Below are positions 8,355-18,104 of a stretch of DNA of 64,000 bases, piece by piece. The stretch covers positions 1 to 64,000 of the forward strand of contig URKI01000003.1 of assembly GCA_900548505.1 (NCBI GenBank). Reading direction: 5' to 3'. This stretch comes from an uncultured Oscillibacter sp. (GTDB lineage Bacteria > Bacillota > Clostridia > Oscillospirales > Oscillospiraceae). Position numbers and translations under genes: made by a program. A model generated the notes under the pieces. It saw nothing but the letters and a program-made list of their open reading frames with translations. It was not told the origin of the DNA and ran no database searches. Each line of letters opens with the position of its first letter. Positions within the stretch are counted from its first letter, which is position 1.

Positions 8355-8372
8355 AAGGGCAAAACAGCCCTT
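8355..8372 (-). terminator. Weak terminator-like hairpin after ftsQ
   Basis: AAGGGC pairs with GCCCTT (6 bp, 6-nt loop), then GCGTTTCTTT on the minus strand. It follows the ftsQ stop at 8385 by 12 nt. The short stem suggests leaky termination of the mraZ operon. Confidence 0.5.
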
Positions 8373-8384
8373 CCCCACGGTTCG

Positions 8385-9146
8385 TCAGTTTTCGATAAAA
8401 TGCACTTCTCCATTGTCCCAGGTCATCTGGATGATGCCGGTCTGGTTGGTCTCCAGCTGCTCCACCACCTGCACCAGGGCCCGCAGCTTACGCTCATAAT
8501 CGGCCCCGTAGGGCAGCTCCACGGAAAAGCGCCCGGCATATTCCATGACCAGCATGGAAAGGTCATCCAGGCGGATGGCCTGCACCTGCTCGGTGAGCCC
8601 CGCCGCCTCCAGCGCGGCCATCAGGTCCAGCAGGCTCTGCTGCTGGGCGGCGTACTCCGTGGCCAGAGCCAGGCGCGTTCCCACTGAGGGCGCCAGCAGC
8701 GTACAGCCGCTGATGACGGCGTAACCCTCCGCCTGGGCAGCGTCCAGCTGTTCCACCACGCGGCCGCTGGGGCTGACCAGCCAGGCAAAGCCGTCCTGCA
8801 CCACGGCCATAGGCGTGCCGCACTCCTTGATCTCAATGAGCAGCGTATCCGGCAGCTTTCGGTTGATACGGATCTCGTCCACATAGGGCAGCGCCCCGCG
8901 GATATTACCCGCCACCGCGTACTTGTTGAGCAAAAACAGATTGTCATCCATGCCCACGCCGCTGGCCTCTATGATCTGGTCCTGGGTATAGCGCTCCTGG
9001 CCGGTCACCACGATGGTGTTCACCCGGAAAAACAGCGTCAGCGCCGCCACGATGGCACCGCAGATCACCAACATGGACAGCACCTTATAGAGGAAGCCAA
9101 AGCTTCCCCTCCTGCGCTTTCGGTTGGAATGTCTGCGTCGTGCCAT
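8385..9146 (-). CDS. ftsQ: Cell division protein FtsQ/DivIB
   Basis: 253 residues from ATG at 9144-9146; its GAGGAGC site overlaps the murA stop. A very basic cytoplasmic N-terminus (ARRRHSNRKRRRG) precedes one membrane span near residues 22-44. The POTRA domain begins at VNTIVVTGQERYTQDQII, followed by the beta domain. FtsQ/DivIB links early and late divisome parts through FtsL and the septal PBP. It is the last gene of the mraZ cluster before the ftsZ promoter. Confidence 0.92.
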   Translation of the reverse strand: MARRRHSNRKRRRGSFGFLYKVLSMLVICGAIVAALTLFFRVNTIVVTGQERYTQDQIIEASGVGMDDNLFLLNKYAVAGNIRGALPYVDEIRINRKLPDTLLIEIKECGTPMAVVQDGFAWLVSPSGRVVEQLDAAQAEGYAVISGCTLLAPSVGTRLALATEYAAQQQSLLDLMAALEAAGLTEQVQAIRLDDLSMLVMEYAGRFSVELPYGADYERKLRALVQVVEQLETNQTGIIQMTWDNGEVHFIEN

Positions 9147-9156
9147 GCTGTGCTCC

Positions 9157-10419
9157 TCAGTTCCTCTCTTCCGCTCCGGTGATCCGGGCGCCCAGCGCTC
9201 CCAGATCCCGGACGATGTCCTCATAGCCTCTTTCGATGTGTCCCGTTTCAAAAAGGCGGCTTTCACCCTCTGCCGCCAGCGCTGCCACACACAGCGCCGC
9301 GCCGCCGCGCAGGTCCGTGCAGCGCACAGCGGCGCCGCTGAGGTGCTCCACCCCTGTGACCACCGCCGTCCGGCCGGACACCCGGATATCCGCCCCCATG
9401 CGGATCAGCTCATCCACATGGCGGTACCGGTTTTCAAAAATATTCTCCTCAAATACCGTGGTGCCCTCAGACCGCACCAGCGCCGCCATCAAAATGGCCT
9501 GGGCGTCCGTGGGAAAGCCGGGATAGGGCGCCGTGCGCACCGGGCGTACCGCCCGGGGACGGCCGATGCACCGGCAGGCGATGCCCGCGGTATCGGATGT
9601 AATGGCGCACCCTGCCTGGCGCAGGGACGCGGTAACGGTGGCCAGATGCTCCTCCCGGGCCCGGCGCAGAAATATGTCACCTCCCGCCGCACAGGCAGCG
9701 CAGAGGTAGGTGGCCGCCACGATCCGGTCGCTCATGCACCGGTAGCGGCACCCGTGCAGCTTTCTGCCGCCCCGGATGACCACGGTGGAAGAGCCCGCCC
9801 CGGCCACATCCGCGCCGCAGGCGTTGAGAAACTCCTGCAGATCCACGATCTCCGGCTCCCGGGCGGCGTTGGAGATGACCGTCACGCCCTGGGCGCCGCA
9901 GGCGGCGAGCATCAGGTTTTCCGTGGCGCCCACAGAGGGAATCGCCAGCACGATCTCCCGCCCCGTCAGGCGGGCGGCGCTGCAGTGGAGAAAGCCGCCC
10001 TCCTCCCGGATCTGTGCGCCCAGGTCCCTTAGCCCCGCAAGATGCAGATCAATGGGCCGGGGGCCCAGCTCGCAGCCGCCGGGATAGCTCATTTCCGCCC
10101 GGCCGCACCGGGCCAGCACAGCCCCCAGAAAGATGGCGGACGAGCGCATCCGGCGCATGAGGGCGTCGGAGATGGCGCAGCCGGTCATGGAGGCAGTGTC
10201 CACAGACAGGGCGTCCCCCTCCCAGCGGACACGGCAGCCCAGTCCGCGCAGAATATCCACCGAGGCGTCCACATCCCTCAGATGGGGACAGCCCTCCAGC
10301 AGCACCTCACCGCCGGTGAGGATGGTGGCCGCCAGAATGGGCAGCACGCTGTTTTTCGCCCCCTGGACGCACACCTCTCCTTCCAGGCTCACGCCGCCTT
10401 GTATCAAAATCTCACTCAT
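9157..10419 (-). CDS. murA: UDP-N-acetylglucosamine 1-carboxyvinyltransferase
   Basis: 420 residues, the normal family length. It transfers enolpyruvate from PEP to UDP-GlcNAc, the first committed step of peptidoglycan synthesis. The N-terminal GAKNSVLPILAA is the conserved EPSP-synthase-fold start, and the catalytic loop reads YPGGCELGPRPIDLH with the active-site Cys that fosfomycin alkylates. Coupled to ftsQ downstream. Its presence in the division cluster, in place of murB or murC, is common in clostridia. Confidence 0.97.
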   Translation of the reverse strand: MSEILIQGGVSLEGEVCVQGAKNSVLPILAATILTGGEVLLEGCPHLRDVDASVDILRGLGCRVRWEGDALSVDTASMTGCAISDALMRRMRSSAIFLGAVLARCGRAEMSYPGGCELGPRPIDLHLAGLRDLGAQIREEGGFLHCSAARLTGREIVLAIPSVGATENLMLAACGAQGVTVISNAAREPEIVDLQEFLNACGADVAGAGSSTVVIRGGRKLHGCRYRCMSDRIVAATYLCAACAAGGDIFLRRAREEHLATVTASLRQAGCAITSDTAGIACRCIGRPRAVRPVRTAPYPGFPTDAQAILMAALVRSEGTTVFEENIFENRYRHVDELIRMGADIRVSGRTAVVTGVEHLSGAAVRCTDLRGGAALCVAALAAEGESRLFETGHIERGYEDIVRDLGALGARITGAEERN

Positions 10420-10485
10420 GGTGTCTCCCTCCGCGATGAATCAAATGGCTGAACAGTCCATCCTATGGAGGGAGCGAGATGCCGG

Positions 10486-11622
10486 TTACCGGCAGATTTG
10501 AAGAATCGTCTGATAAATACGCTCGGTGGCGTCGGGAAGCCCCAGTCCGGCCATGGCCGTTTCCATCCGGGACCGGGCATCCGCGTCATGCAAAATGGTG
10601 CAGGCCGCCTGGAACAGCGCCTGTCCGCTGGCGTCCTTTTCCAGCACCACGGACGCGCCGCCGGCCGCCTCCAGCACCCGGGCGTTTTTCTCCTGGTGGT
10701 TGTTGGTCACATAGGGGGACGGCACGATCACCGCCGCCACGCCCAGGGCCGTCAGCTCACTGATGGTGGACGCGCCGGCCCGGCAGAGTACCAGGTCCGC
10801 CGCCCGCATGACCGTGGCCATGTCGTAAATATACTCCCGCACCTGCAGCGCAGGGTGGGCGGCCAGGTCCACGCCCTTTTCTTTCAAAAGGGCCAGCACC
10901 TGGCCATAGCCGCTCTTTCCCGCGCCGTGGATATGGTGGAAGGGCTCTTTCGCCGCCTCCAGGGCCAGGAAATCCGCCATGCAGCGGTTCATGCCGGCAG
11001 CGCCCAAAGAGCCCCAGAAGGACACAATGAGGGGCCGTCCGTCGTCCACGCCCAGGGCGGCCTTGGCCTCCTGGCGGGTCATTTTGAAAAAGTCGCCCCG
11101 CACCGGCGTTCCCGTGACCACTACCTTATCCGGGTGGCGGTAATGGGCCCGGCAGGCCTCGAAGCCCACCATGATCCGGTCGGCGTAGGGCTCCAGCAGC
11201 TCTGTGGTCAGCCCCGGCACCATGTTGGACTCATGCACCGCCGTGGGGATGCCCGCCTTGGCGGCGGCCTTCACCATGGGGAAGCTGGCGTAGCCTCCCG
11301 TGCCCACCACCACGTCCGGGCGGAACGCGCGCAGGATGGCCCGGGCCTCCGCCGGGGAGCGGGTCAGGTTATAGAGGGAGATCAGGTTATGGCGGATCTC
11401 CGCGGGCTTCACTGAGCGGTGGAAGCTGGAGATATGGACGGTCTTAAAGTCGTAGCCCGCCTGGGGGATCAGGTCCTTTTCCAGTCCCCGGTCCGCTCCC
11501 ACGAACAAAAACTGCGTCTGGGGGTTCTTTTCCGCCATGAGCTGAGCCAGAGCAATGGCGGGGTTCACATGCCCCGCCGTGCCGCCGCAGGTGAACAGCA
11601 CCCGCTCCAAGGGTTTTGTCAT
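10486..11622 (-). CDS. murG: MurG, lipid II synthase glycosyltransferase
   Basis: 378 residues. Adds GlcNAc to lipid I on the cytoplasmic membrane face. The N-terminal FTCGGTAGHVNPAIA glycine loop and VGTGGYASFP motif are typical, and the C-terminal domain carries the LVLCRAGASTISELTALG donor-binding motif. It lies between ftsW (25 nt upstream) and murA (66 nt downstream). Confidence 0.97.
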   Translation of the reverse strand: MTKPLERVLFTCGGTAGHVNPAIALAQLMAEKNPQTQFLFVGADRGLEKDLIPQAGYDFKTVHISSFHRSVKPAEIRHNLISLYNLTRSPAEARAILRAFRPDVVVGTGGYASFPMVKAAAKAGIPTAVHESNMVPGLTTELLEPYADRIMVGFEACRAHYRHPDKVVVTGTPVRGDFFKMTRQEAKAALGVDDGRPLIVSFWGSLGAAGMNRCMADFLALEAAKEPFHHIHGAGKSGYGQVLALLKEKGVDLAAHPALQVREYIYDMATVMRAADLVLCRAGASTISELTALGVAAVIVPSPYVTNNHQEKNARVLEAAGGASVVLEKDASGQALFQAACTILHDADARSRMETAMAGLGLPDATERIYQTILQICR

Positions 11623-11647
11623 TGAAAAACTACCTCGTTTCTTCTGC

Positions 11648-12874
11648 CTATCCGGCCTTGGTAGGCTTCATCTGCCGTGAGACGGACAGCACAAAGCCCA
11701 TTTCCGCCAGCTGCATAAGCAGCGCGGTACCGCCGTAGCTGAAAAACGGCAGGGAGATACCGGTGGTGGGCAGCAGGCCCGTCACCACGCCGATGTTCAA
11801 AAAGGTCTGCAGGCCGATCAGGGTGGTAACGCCCACCACCATGAGGCTGCCGAAGCGGTCCCGGGCGTGGAGAGCGATCCAGTAGCCCCGGAGGATCAGC
11901 GCGGCAAAAAGCAGCATGATGATGGCCGCGCCGATGAGCCCCAGCTCCTCGCAGACGATGGCAAAGATAAAGTCGTTGTGCTCTTCCGGGAGGAAGAGGA
12001 ACTTCTGGCGGCTGCGGCCCAGGCCCACGCCGAGAAGTCCGCCCGAGCCGATGGAAATGAGGCTCTGGGAGAGCTGGTAGCCCTTGCCCTGGGCATCCGC
12101 CCACGGATTGTGCCACATCTCGATACGGGATGCGTTATAGCCGATGACGAACAGCACCAGATACATCATGATGCCGGCCGCGCCCACAGCGCCGCCTACC
12201 CAGGCCCAGTTGATGCCGCCCACCAGCATCAGCACGGCGCCGGCGCCCATGATGAGCAGTGCGCCGGAGAGGTGGGGCTCCAGACCCACCAGGCCCGCCA
12301 GCACCACCAGAATGATGGCGTAGGGCAAAATACCGTGGCGGAACGTGCGCATGAGGTCTTTCTTTTTGGAGATGTTGTCGGAAAAATACAGCACCACCGC
12401 CACCTTGGCCACCTCCGAGGGCTGGAACTGGAACGACGTGCCGGGGATGCCCAGCCAGCGGGTGGCGTTGTTGCGGGTGATGGCGATGGGGTTATGGGGG
12501 ATGAGCACCAGGATCAGCAAAATGACCGACAAAAACAAAAGCGGCTGGGCCAGCGCCCGGAATCGCTGATAATTGATCTTGCCGATCAGCAGCATGACCG
12601 CCATACCCATGATGGCAAACACGCCCTGGCGGGTGAAATAGAACAGGGGGTTTTCCCCGTCCGTCTCATAATAGGCGGACGGGAAACTGGCGGACAGCAG
12701 CATAATGAGGCCGATGACCGTCAGCAGCACCACCAATACAAGAAAGGGAAGATCCACGGGGCCGCGGGCCAGTTCCCGGCTCTCCTGCTCCTTTTCCCGC
12801 TGCCGTGCCCGGCGCTCCTGGATGCGCAGCGCTTGTTCTCTTGTCAAAGGACGCCGCCGTCTCTCAGCTGCCAT
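11648..12874 (-). CDS. ftsW: FtsW/RodA/SpoVE family glycosyltransferase
   Basis: 408 residues from ATG at 12872-12874 (GAGGAGGC upstream). A basic N-terminal tail of about 40 residues precedes ten or so membrane spans. SEDS signature elements are seen: the large loop with PHLSGALLI and the C-terminal GLLPTTGISLPFFSYGG. SEDS proteins polymerise lipid II together with a class B PBP, here the gene five positions upstream. It could be FtsW or the sporulation paralogue SpoVE; cluster position favours FtsW. Confidence 0.94.
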   Translation of the reverse strand: MAAERRRRPLTREQALRIQERRARQREKEQESRELARGPVDLPFLVLVVLLTVIGLIMLLSASFPSAYYETDGENPLFYFTRQGVFAIMGMAVMLLIGKINYQRFRALAQPLLFLSVILLILVLIPHNPIAITRNNATRWLGIPGTSFQFQPSEVAKVAVVLYFSDNISKKKDLMRTFRHGILPYAIILVVLAGLVGLEPHLSGALLIMGAGAVLMLVGGINWAWVGGAVGAAGIMMYLVLFVIGYNASRIEMWHNPWADAQGKGYQLSQSLISIGSGGLLGVGLGRSRQKFLFLPEEHNDFIFAIVCEELGLIGAAIIMLLFAALILRGYWIALHARDRFGSLMVVGVTTLIGLQTFLNIGVVTGLLPTTGISLPFFSYGGTALLMQLAEMGFVLSVSRQMKPTKAG

Positions 12875-12922
12875 GGGCCTGCCTCCTCTCCCCCGTGGGG
12901 TCCGCGTGGTCTGCACGATGAA

Positions 12923-13909
12923 TCAATAGCGCCCCTGCACGGCAAAATAAGCCAGCAGGCAGCACACCAGCGTGATGCCGGAAAAGACCGCCACCAGCTT
13001 TCCCTCGCTCCAGCCGGACAGCTCCAGGTGATGGTGCAGCGGTGCCATTTTGAAAAACCGCTTGCCGTGGGTGGCCTTGAAGTAGCCCACCTGGATAATG
13101 TCGGAGAGCGTCTCCGCGATGTAGATGATGCCAACAGGCACCAGGATCAGCGGCATATCCATGGCAAAGCCCATGGCCGCCACGGCGCCGCCCAGGAACA
13201 GGCTTCCGGTGTCGCCCATGAAGGTCTTGGCCGGGTGGTGGTTATAGACGAAAAACGCCGCCAGGCCGCCGGTGAGTGCCGCGGGGAACAGCGCCAGATC
13301 CAGCATCTCCCAGCTGATGGCCGTGACCGTGAAAAAGGCCATGACCACAAAGGTGACGCTGCACGCAAGACCGTCGATGCCGTCCGTGAGGTTCACGGCA
13401 TTGACGCAGCCCACGATGACGAAGGCCGCAAACACCAGATACACGATCCAGTTGATCTCCAGGGTGATCCCCACAAAGGGAACATACAAAAGGTTGGTCA
13501 AAAGGCCCTCATAGCGCATGAGGCACAGGAACACCACCGCCGCCAGCAGCTGCAGTACGAACTTCTGACGGGCGGTCAGGCCCTCGTTCTGGTGCTGGCG
13601 CACCTTGCGGTAATCGTCCACAAAGCCGATCAGGCCGAAGATCAGCGCGAAGAGGTACACGTAAAGATGGGTAAAGACCCCGTCGATCATCATGCCCCAG
13701 CCCATGGCGAACACGGCAACGCCGGCGCCCAGGATGAACATGATGCCGCCCATGGTGGGCGTTCCGGCCTTGCCTGCGTGCCAGGTGGGGCCGTCCTCGC
13801 GGATCTCCTGCCCTGCCTTGAGCTTACGCAGCTCCGGTATCAAAAACTTTCCGATCACCAGCGTCAGCACGAAGCTGATAGCCAGCACAGTGAGCACTTG
13901 TGTGGTCAT
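12923..13909 (-). CDS. mraY: Phospho-N-acetylmuramoyl-pentapeptide transferase
   Basis: 328 residues from ATG at 13907-13909 (GGGAGAAG upstream). Makes lipid I from UDP-MurNAc-pentapeptide and undecaprenyl phosphate. About ten membrane spans. Conserved cytoplasmic motifs are visible: GTPTMGGI, GFVDDYRKV with the Asp pair, VNLTDGIDGLA and the PLHHHLEL triple His near the C-terminus. Note the gap in the usual order: murE is followed directly by mraY, with no murF. Confidence 0.98.
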   Translation of the reverse strand: MTTQVLTVLAISFVLTLVIGKFLIPELRKLKAGQEIREDGPTWHAGKAGTPTMGGIMFILGAGVAVFAMGWGMMIDGVFTHLYVYLFALIFGLIGFVDDYRKVRQHQNEGLTARQKFVLQLLAAVVFLCLMRYEGLLTNLLYVPFVGITLEINWIVYLVFAAFVIVGCVNAVNLTDGIDGLACSVTFVVMAFFTVTAISWEMLDLALFPAALTGGLAAFFVYNHHPAKTFMGDTGSLFLGGAVAAMGFAMDMPLILVPVGIIYIAETLSDIIQVGYFKATHGKRFFKMAPLHHHLELSGWSEGKLVAVFSGITLVCCLLAYFAVQGRY

Positions 13910-13991
13910 GACTTGCTTCTCCCTTTCCTTTGCCGGCACACACAGCCGGCGCCTTCATTATCTTTTGCAGATGTGTGCCGGACTTCCGGCG

Positions 13992-15437
13992 TTACTTTCC
14001 GGCAAGGTACTCTGCCACAATCTCCCGTTCATCCATGTGGTACTTCACATGGTTGATCTCCTGGTAGGTCTCGTGGCCCTTGCCGCACAGCACGATCACG
14101 TCGCCGGGCTCGGCATGGTCCATGGCATAGTGGATGGCCTCGATCCGGTCCTCCACCACCACGAAGGGCGTACCCGTCTCCTCCACGCCCGGCAGAATGT
14201 CGGAAATGATGTCGGCAGGCTTTTCCGTGCGGGGGTTGTCGGTGGTGACCACCACGAAGTCGGCGATGTCACCGGCGATCTTGCCCATCTTGGGGCGCTT
14301 GGTCTTATCCCGGTCGCCGCCGCAGCCGAACAGGGCCACTGTGCGGCCCTTGGCGAAGTCCTTCACGGACCGCAGTACGTTCTCCAGGCCGTCGGGGCTG
14401 TGGGCGTAATCGATGAGGATGGTGTAGTCCTTGCCGGGCGTGGGCACCACCTCCACCCGCCCCTGCACATGGGGCACGGCGGCCAGGACGGCGGCACTTT
14501 CGGTCAGAGGCACGCCCAGCGCCAGTGCGGCGCCCAACACATCCAGCGTATTATATACCATAAAACGGCCGGGAATGCCAACCCTTACAGGTACTTTTTC
14601 TTCATTTTTCACAGCGGTGAAGGAAACGTGATCCGCCTCGAGACAGATGTCCTCCGCCCGCAGATCCGCCTGGGCCTCCTCTGCGTAAGAAAGCTTCCGG
14701 CAGGTGGCATGGGCCATGAGCCGGGGCGCCCAGGGATCGTCGGCATTATAGACACCGGTGTCGCACCGGCGGAACAGCTCCGCCTTGGTGTCGCAGTAGT
14801 TTTCCATGGTCTTGTGGAAATCCAGGTGGTCCTGGGTCAGGTTGGTAAATACGCCCACAGCGTAATGGATGCCGTAGACCCGGTCCAGCGCCAGGGCATG
14901 GGAGGACACCTCCATGACAACATGAGTGCATCCGGCATCCCGCATCCGGGCAAACAGGCCCTGGAGCTCAAAGGACTCCGGCGTAGTGCGCTCCGTAGGC
15001 ACCACCTCGCTGCCGATCATGTTCTGGTTGGTACCAATGAGGCCCACCTTGGCGCCCGCCGCCTGCTCCAGAATGGCCTTGAGCAGATAGGTGGTGGTGG
15101 TCTTGCCGTTGGTGCCGGTGACGCCCACCATGGTCATGGCGTCGGCGGGATGGCCGTAGAAGTTGGCCCCCAGCACCGCCAGGGCACGGCGGCTGTTTTC
15201 CGTGCGCACCCAGGGGATCTCCTCTGCAGGGGCCCGCTCGCACAGCACCGCCGCCGCGCCGGCGGAGACGGCCTTTGCAATGAAGTCGTGTCCGTCCACA
15301 GCGAAGCCGGTCATGGCCACGAACAGGTCGCCGGGCCGGGTGGTCCGGGAGTCATAGCTGACGCCGGTGATCTCCATATCCAGATCCGCCGTCTGCTCCA
15401 GTACGGGGATGCCTTCCAAAAGTGCGCGCAATTTCAT
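13992..15437 (-). CDS. murE: UDP-MurNAc-tripeptide synthetase, meso-DAP type
   Basis: 481 residues from ATG at 15435-15437 (GAGGAGAAG upstream). The ATP loop GVTGTNGKTTTTYLL is near residue 108. The DNPRTE motif near residue 406 is the one seen in enzymes that add meso-diaminopimelate; Lys-adding enzymes differ at the Arg. This predicts a DAP-type peptidoglycan for the host. Cytoplasmic ligase acting before the missing murF step. Confidence 0.97.
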   Translation of the reverse strand: MKLRALLEGIPVLEQTADLDMEITGVSYDSRTTRPGDLFVAMTGFAVDGHDFIAKAVSAGAAAVLCERAPAEEIPWVRTENSRRALAVLGANFYGHPADAMTMVGVTGTNGKTTTTYLLKAILEQAAGAKVGLIGTNQNMIGSEVVPTERTTPESFELQGLFARMRDAGCTHVVMEVSSHALALDRVYGIHYAVGVFTNLTQDHLDFHKTMENYCDTKAELFRRCDTGVYNADDPWAPRLMAHATCRKLSYAEEAQADLRAEDICLEADHVSFTAVKNEEKVPVRVGIPGRFMVYNTLDVLGAALALGVPLTESAAVLAAVPHVQGRVEVVPTPGKDYTILIDYAHSPDGLENVLRSVKDFAKGRTVALFGCGGDRDKTKRPKMGKIAGDIADFVVVTTDNPRTEKPADIISDILPGVEETGTPFVVVEDRIEAIHYAMDHAEPGDVIVLCGKGHETYQEINHVKYHMDEREIVAEYLAGK

Positions 15438-15554
15438 TCGTATCTTCTCCTCACTGCATGTTTGGGCCAAAAGGGCCAGTCTCATTATAAGCAGGTGATT
15501 TTGCGAAATATACGGCAGAATGTGTCCTGTTCCATGCAAATCGTGCGCTCAGCG

Positions 15555-18020
15555 TCAATCCAGCACGGAAGTATCGCCGAACTGCACCGTCACCACGCTG
15601 CCTGCCTCCAGTTCGCTGCCCGGCGCCGCGCTCTGAGAAATGGCGTGGACGTTGCCGGAGCTGACCGTCGTGGCGCCGGAGACTTTCATGATGAGCCCCG
15701 CGTTGGTGAGCGCCTTGTTGGCCTCCGACGCGGTCTTGCCCACCACATTGGGCACCGTGCAAAGGTCATCGGATTTTTCCGCACCCAGGTAGAGAATCAC
15801 GGAGGCGTTGTTGGGGATAATGGCGCCGCCCGCCGGCGTCTGGTCAGTGACGGTGGCGCCGTCACCCACGGTCTTGTAGGCAAAGCCCACGCTCTCCAGC
15901 TTCTCCTTGGCCTCGGCCGCCGTCTTGCCCACCACATTGGGCACGGTGGCGTCGGCGCCTACCAGCTCGGCTGCGGAGTAGTCCGGCTCAATGCCCAGGT
16001 AGGGCAGGATCTCGCTCATAATGGAACTGGCCACAGGCGCCACCATGGTACCGCCGAACACGGCGGTGCCGGTGCTGCGGCTGGGGGTATCCATGGTCAG
16101 CAGCATGATGATCTGGGGATCGTCCGCCGGTGCAAAGCACATGAAGGAGACCACCACGTCGCCGGTGCCGGTCTTATCGGCGGTACCGGTCTTGCCGCCG
16201 ATGCGGTAGCCGGCCACCTGGCCGTTGCGGCCGCCGCCGCTGGCCACCACGTACTCCAGGCACTCTCTCACCTTGGCGGAGGTCTCCTCGCTGATGACCT
16301 GGCGGGACGTGTCGGTGCTGTGCTGCAGGACGATGTTGCCGTCGTCATCCAGCACCTGCTCCACCACGTAGGGCGTATAGAGATAGCCGCCGTTGATGCA
16401 GGCCGCCTGGGCCCGGATCAGCTCCAGGGGGGTGACGTTGAAGGTCTGGCCGAAGGAGTAGGAGGCCAGGGACACCACGTTGGAGTTGAAGCTGTCCTCG
16501 TCGGCAAAAATACCGCTGACCTCGCCGATCATGTCCACGCCGGTCTTTTCCATCAGGCCGAAGGACTGGAGATAGTCATAATAGGTCTCCGTGCCAATCT
16601 TGAGGCCCATGGTGATAAAGGCCGGGTTGCAGGAGTTGCCTACCGCCTGCTCCAACGTCTGAAGGCCGTGTCCGGCGCGCTTGGAGCAGTTGATGGGCTT
16701 GCCCCAGCCCTGCACCATGATGGAGCCGGAGCAGTTGAAGGTGGTGTTCATATTCACCAGCCCCTCCTCCAGTGCCGCAGCCAGGGTGACGGGCTTGAAG
16801 GTGGAGCCGGGCTCATAGGTGGAGTCGATGCACTTGTTGCGCCACTGGCTGCCCACCACGGAGCTGGTGGCGGCGCTCACCGCCTCCTGGTACTCCTCCT
16901 CCGTTTTGTAGGAGGCACGGTCCGCTGCCAGGGCCGCCAGCTTCTCGTCCAACTGGGCCTTGAGCGTTTCATCGTAGATGCTGCCGTAATCGTTGGGGTC
17001 GTAGTTGGGATAGGACGCCATGGCCAGGATGGCGCCGGAGTTGACGTCCATGACGATGCCGGTGCCGCCGTTTTTGGCATCGTACTTATCCAGCATACTC
17101 TTGAGGCCCTTTTCCAGATAGTACTGGATATTGCTGTCCAGAGTCAGAACCAGGTTTTTGCCGTTTTCCGCGTCATAATACTGCTCGTACTGGTACAAGA
17201 GATCTCCGCCCACGGCGTTTCTGGCGGTGACCGTCAGTCCGGCAGTGCCGGAGAGGATGGAGTTGTACTTGGCCTCCAGGCCCACGCCGCCTTCGTTTTC
17301 GCCGTTGACGAAGCCGATGACGTTGGACGCCAGGCTGCCGTAGGGATAGTACCGCTTGGAGCCCGGCTCCATATACACGCCCCGGATCTTCACCGGGCTC
17401 TGGGACGGATTCTCTTTCAGGACGGTCTTTCCGGCCGCCGTCTCCATGGTGATCTCGTTGCCCTCGTCGTCGATCTCGCCGTTGATGAAGCGGCGCACCT
17501 CGTCGGCTATCTCCTGGTCCACCCGCTTTTTCACGATCTCATACTTGGAGTTGGTCTTTTCCATCTTCTCCAAAATCGTCTCCGGGTCCACGTCCAGGAT
17601 ACGGCCAAGGCCCCGGGCAATGAATTCCTCATCCCGGATGATGGGCGGGACATAGGGCCGGCCCTCTTCCTCCGCCGCCGCGGCCTCTTCCTTTGCCTTT
17701 TCCTCCTGTTCTTCCAGGTAGCTGTTGATCTCATAGGGAGAGATGAACACCGTCTCCGCCGTGGCAGACAGGGCCAGAGGCAATCCGTTGCGGTCATAGA
17801 TCGTGCCTCTGGACGCGGTGATCACGGTGCTGCGGGTCTGCTGGGCCACCGCCTTTTCCTGCAGATCGTCGTGCTGGCGGACCTGCAGGTCGTAGAGCTT
17901 CCAGAACAGCACCACGAATGTGGCGACGCCCAGGAGCGCCATCATCAGCATCGTTCTGCTGCGGACCACCTGATTGGCCCGGCGTGCCGCGTCACTCTTT
18001 CTTTTCGATGGATTTGCCAT
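15555..18020 (-). CDS. Class B penicillin-binding protein with two PASTA domains
   Basis: 821 residues from ATG at 18018-18020. One membrane anchor at about residues 23-42, a PBP dimerisation domain with an inserted acidic, Ala/Glu-rich helical segment (about 100-125), then the transpeptidase domain with STFK (Ser406), SCN (463-465) and KTGT (610-613). Two PASTA domains close the protein (about 680-745 and 750-815), each starting with VPNVVGKTA. Septal FtsI/PBP2B or the sporulation version SpoVD; both occur here in clostridia. Partner of FtsW and FtsL. Confidence 0.95.
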   Translation of the reverse strand: MANPSKRKSDAARRANQVVRSRTMLMMALLGVATFVVLFWKLYDLQVRQHDDLQEKAVAQQTRSTVITASRGTIYDRNGLPLALSATAETVFISPYEINSYLEEQEEKAKEEAAAAEEEGRPYVPPIIRDEEFIARGLGRILDVDPETILEKMEKTNSKYEIVKKRVDQEIADEVRRFINGEIDDEGNEITMETAAGKTVLKENPSQSPVKIRGVYMEPGSKRYYPYGSLASNVIGFVNGENEGGVGLEAKYNSILSGTAGLTVTARNAVGGDLLYQYEQYYDAENGKNLVLTLDSNIQYYLEKGLKSMLDKYDAKNGGTGIVMDVNSGAILAMASYPNYDPNDYGSIYDETLKAQLDEKLAALAADRASYKTEEEYQEAVSAATSSVVGSQWRNKCIDSTYEPGSTFKPVTLAAALEEGLVNMNTTFNCSGSIMVQGWGKPINCSKRAGHGLQTLEQAVGNSCNPAFITMGLKIGTETYYDYLQSFGLMEKTGVDMIGEVSGIFADEDSFNSNVVSLASYSFGQTFNVTPLELIRAQAACINGGYLYTPYVVEQVLDDDGNIVLQHSTDTSRQVISEETSAKVRECLEYVVASGGGRNGQVAGYRIGGKTGTADKTGTGDVVVSFMCFAPADDPQIIMLLTMDTPSRSTGTAVFGGTMVAPVASSIMSEILPYLGIEPDYSAAELVGADATVPNVVGKTAAEAKEKLESVGFAYKTVGDGATVTDQTPAGGAIIPNNASVILYLGAEKSDDLCTVPNVVGKTASEANKALTNAGLIMKVSGATTVSSGNVHAISQSAAPGSELEAGSVVTVQFGDTSVLD

Positions 18021-18104
18021 GCTATGCCTCCGTTTTGTCGCAAACGGGGAGTAAGAAAGCATCACCCTTCTTACTCCCCACTGTCAATGCATTATAGTGC
18101 CCGG

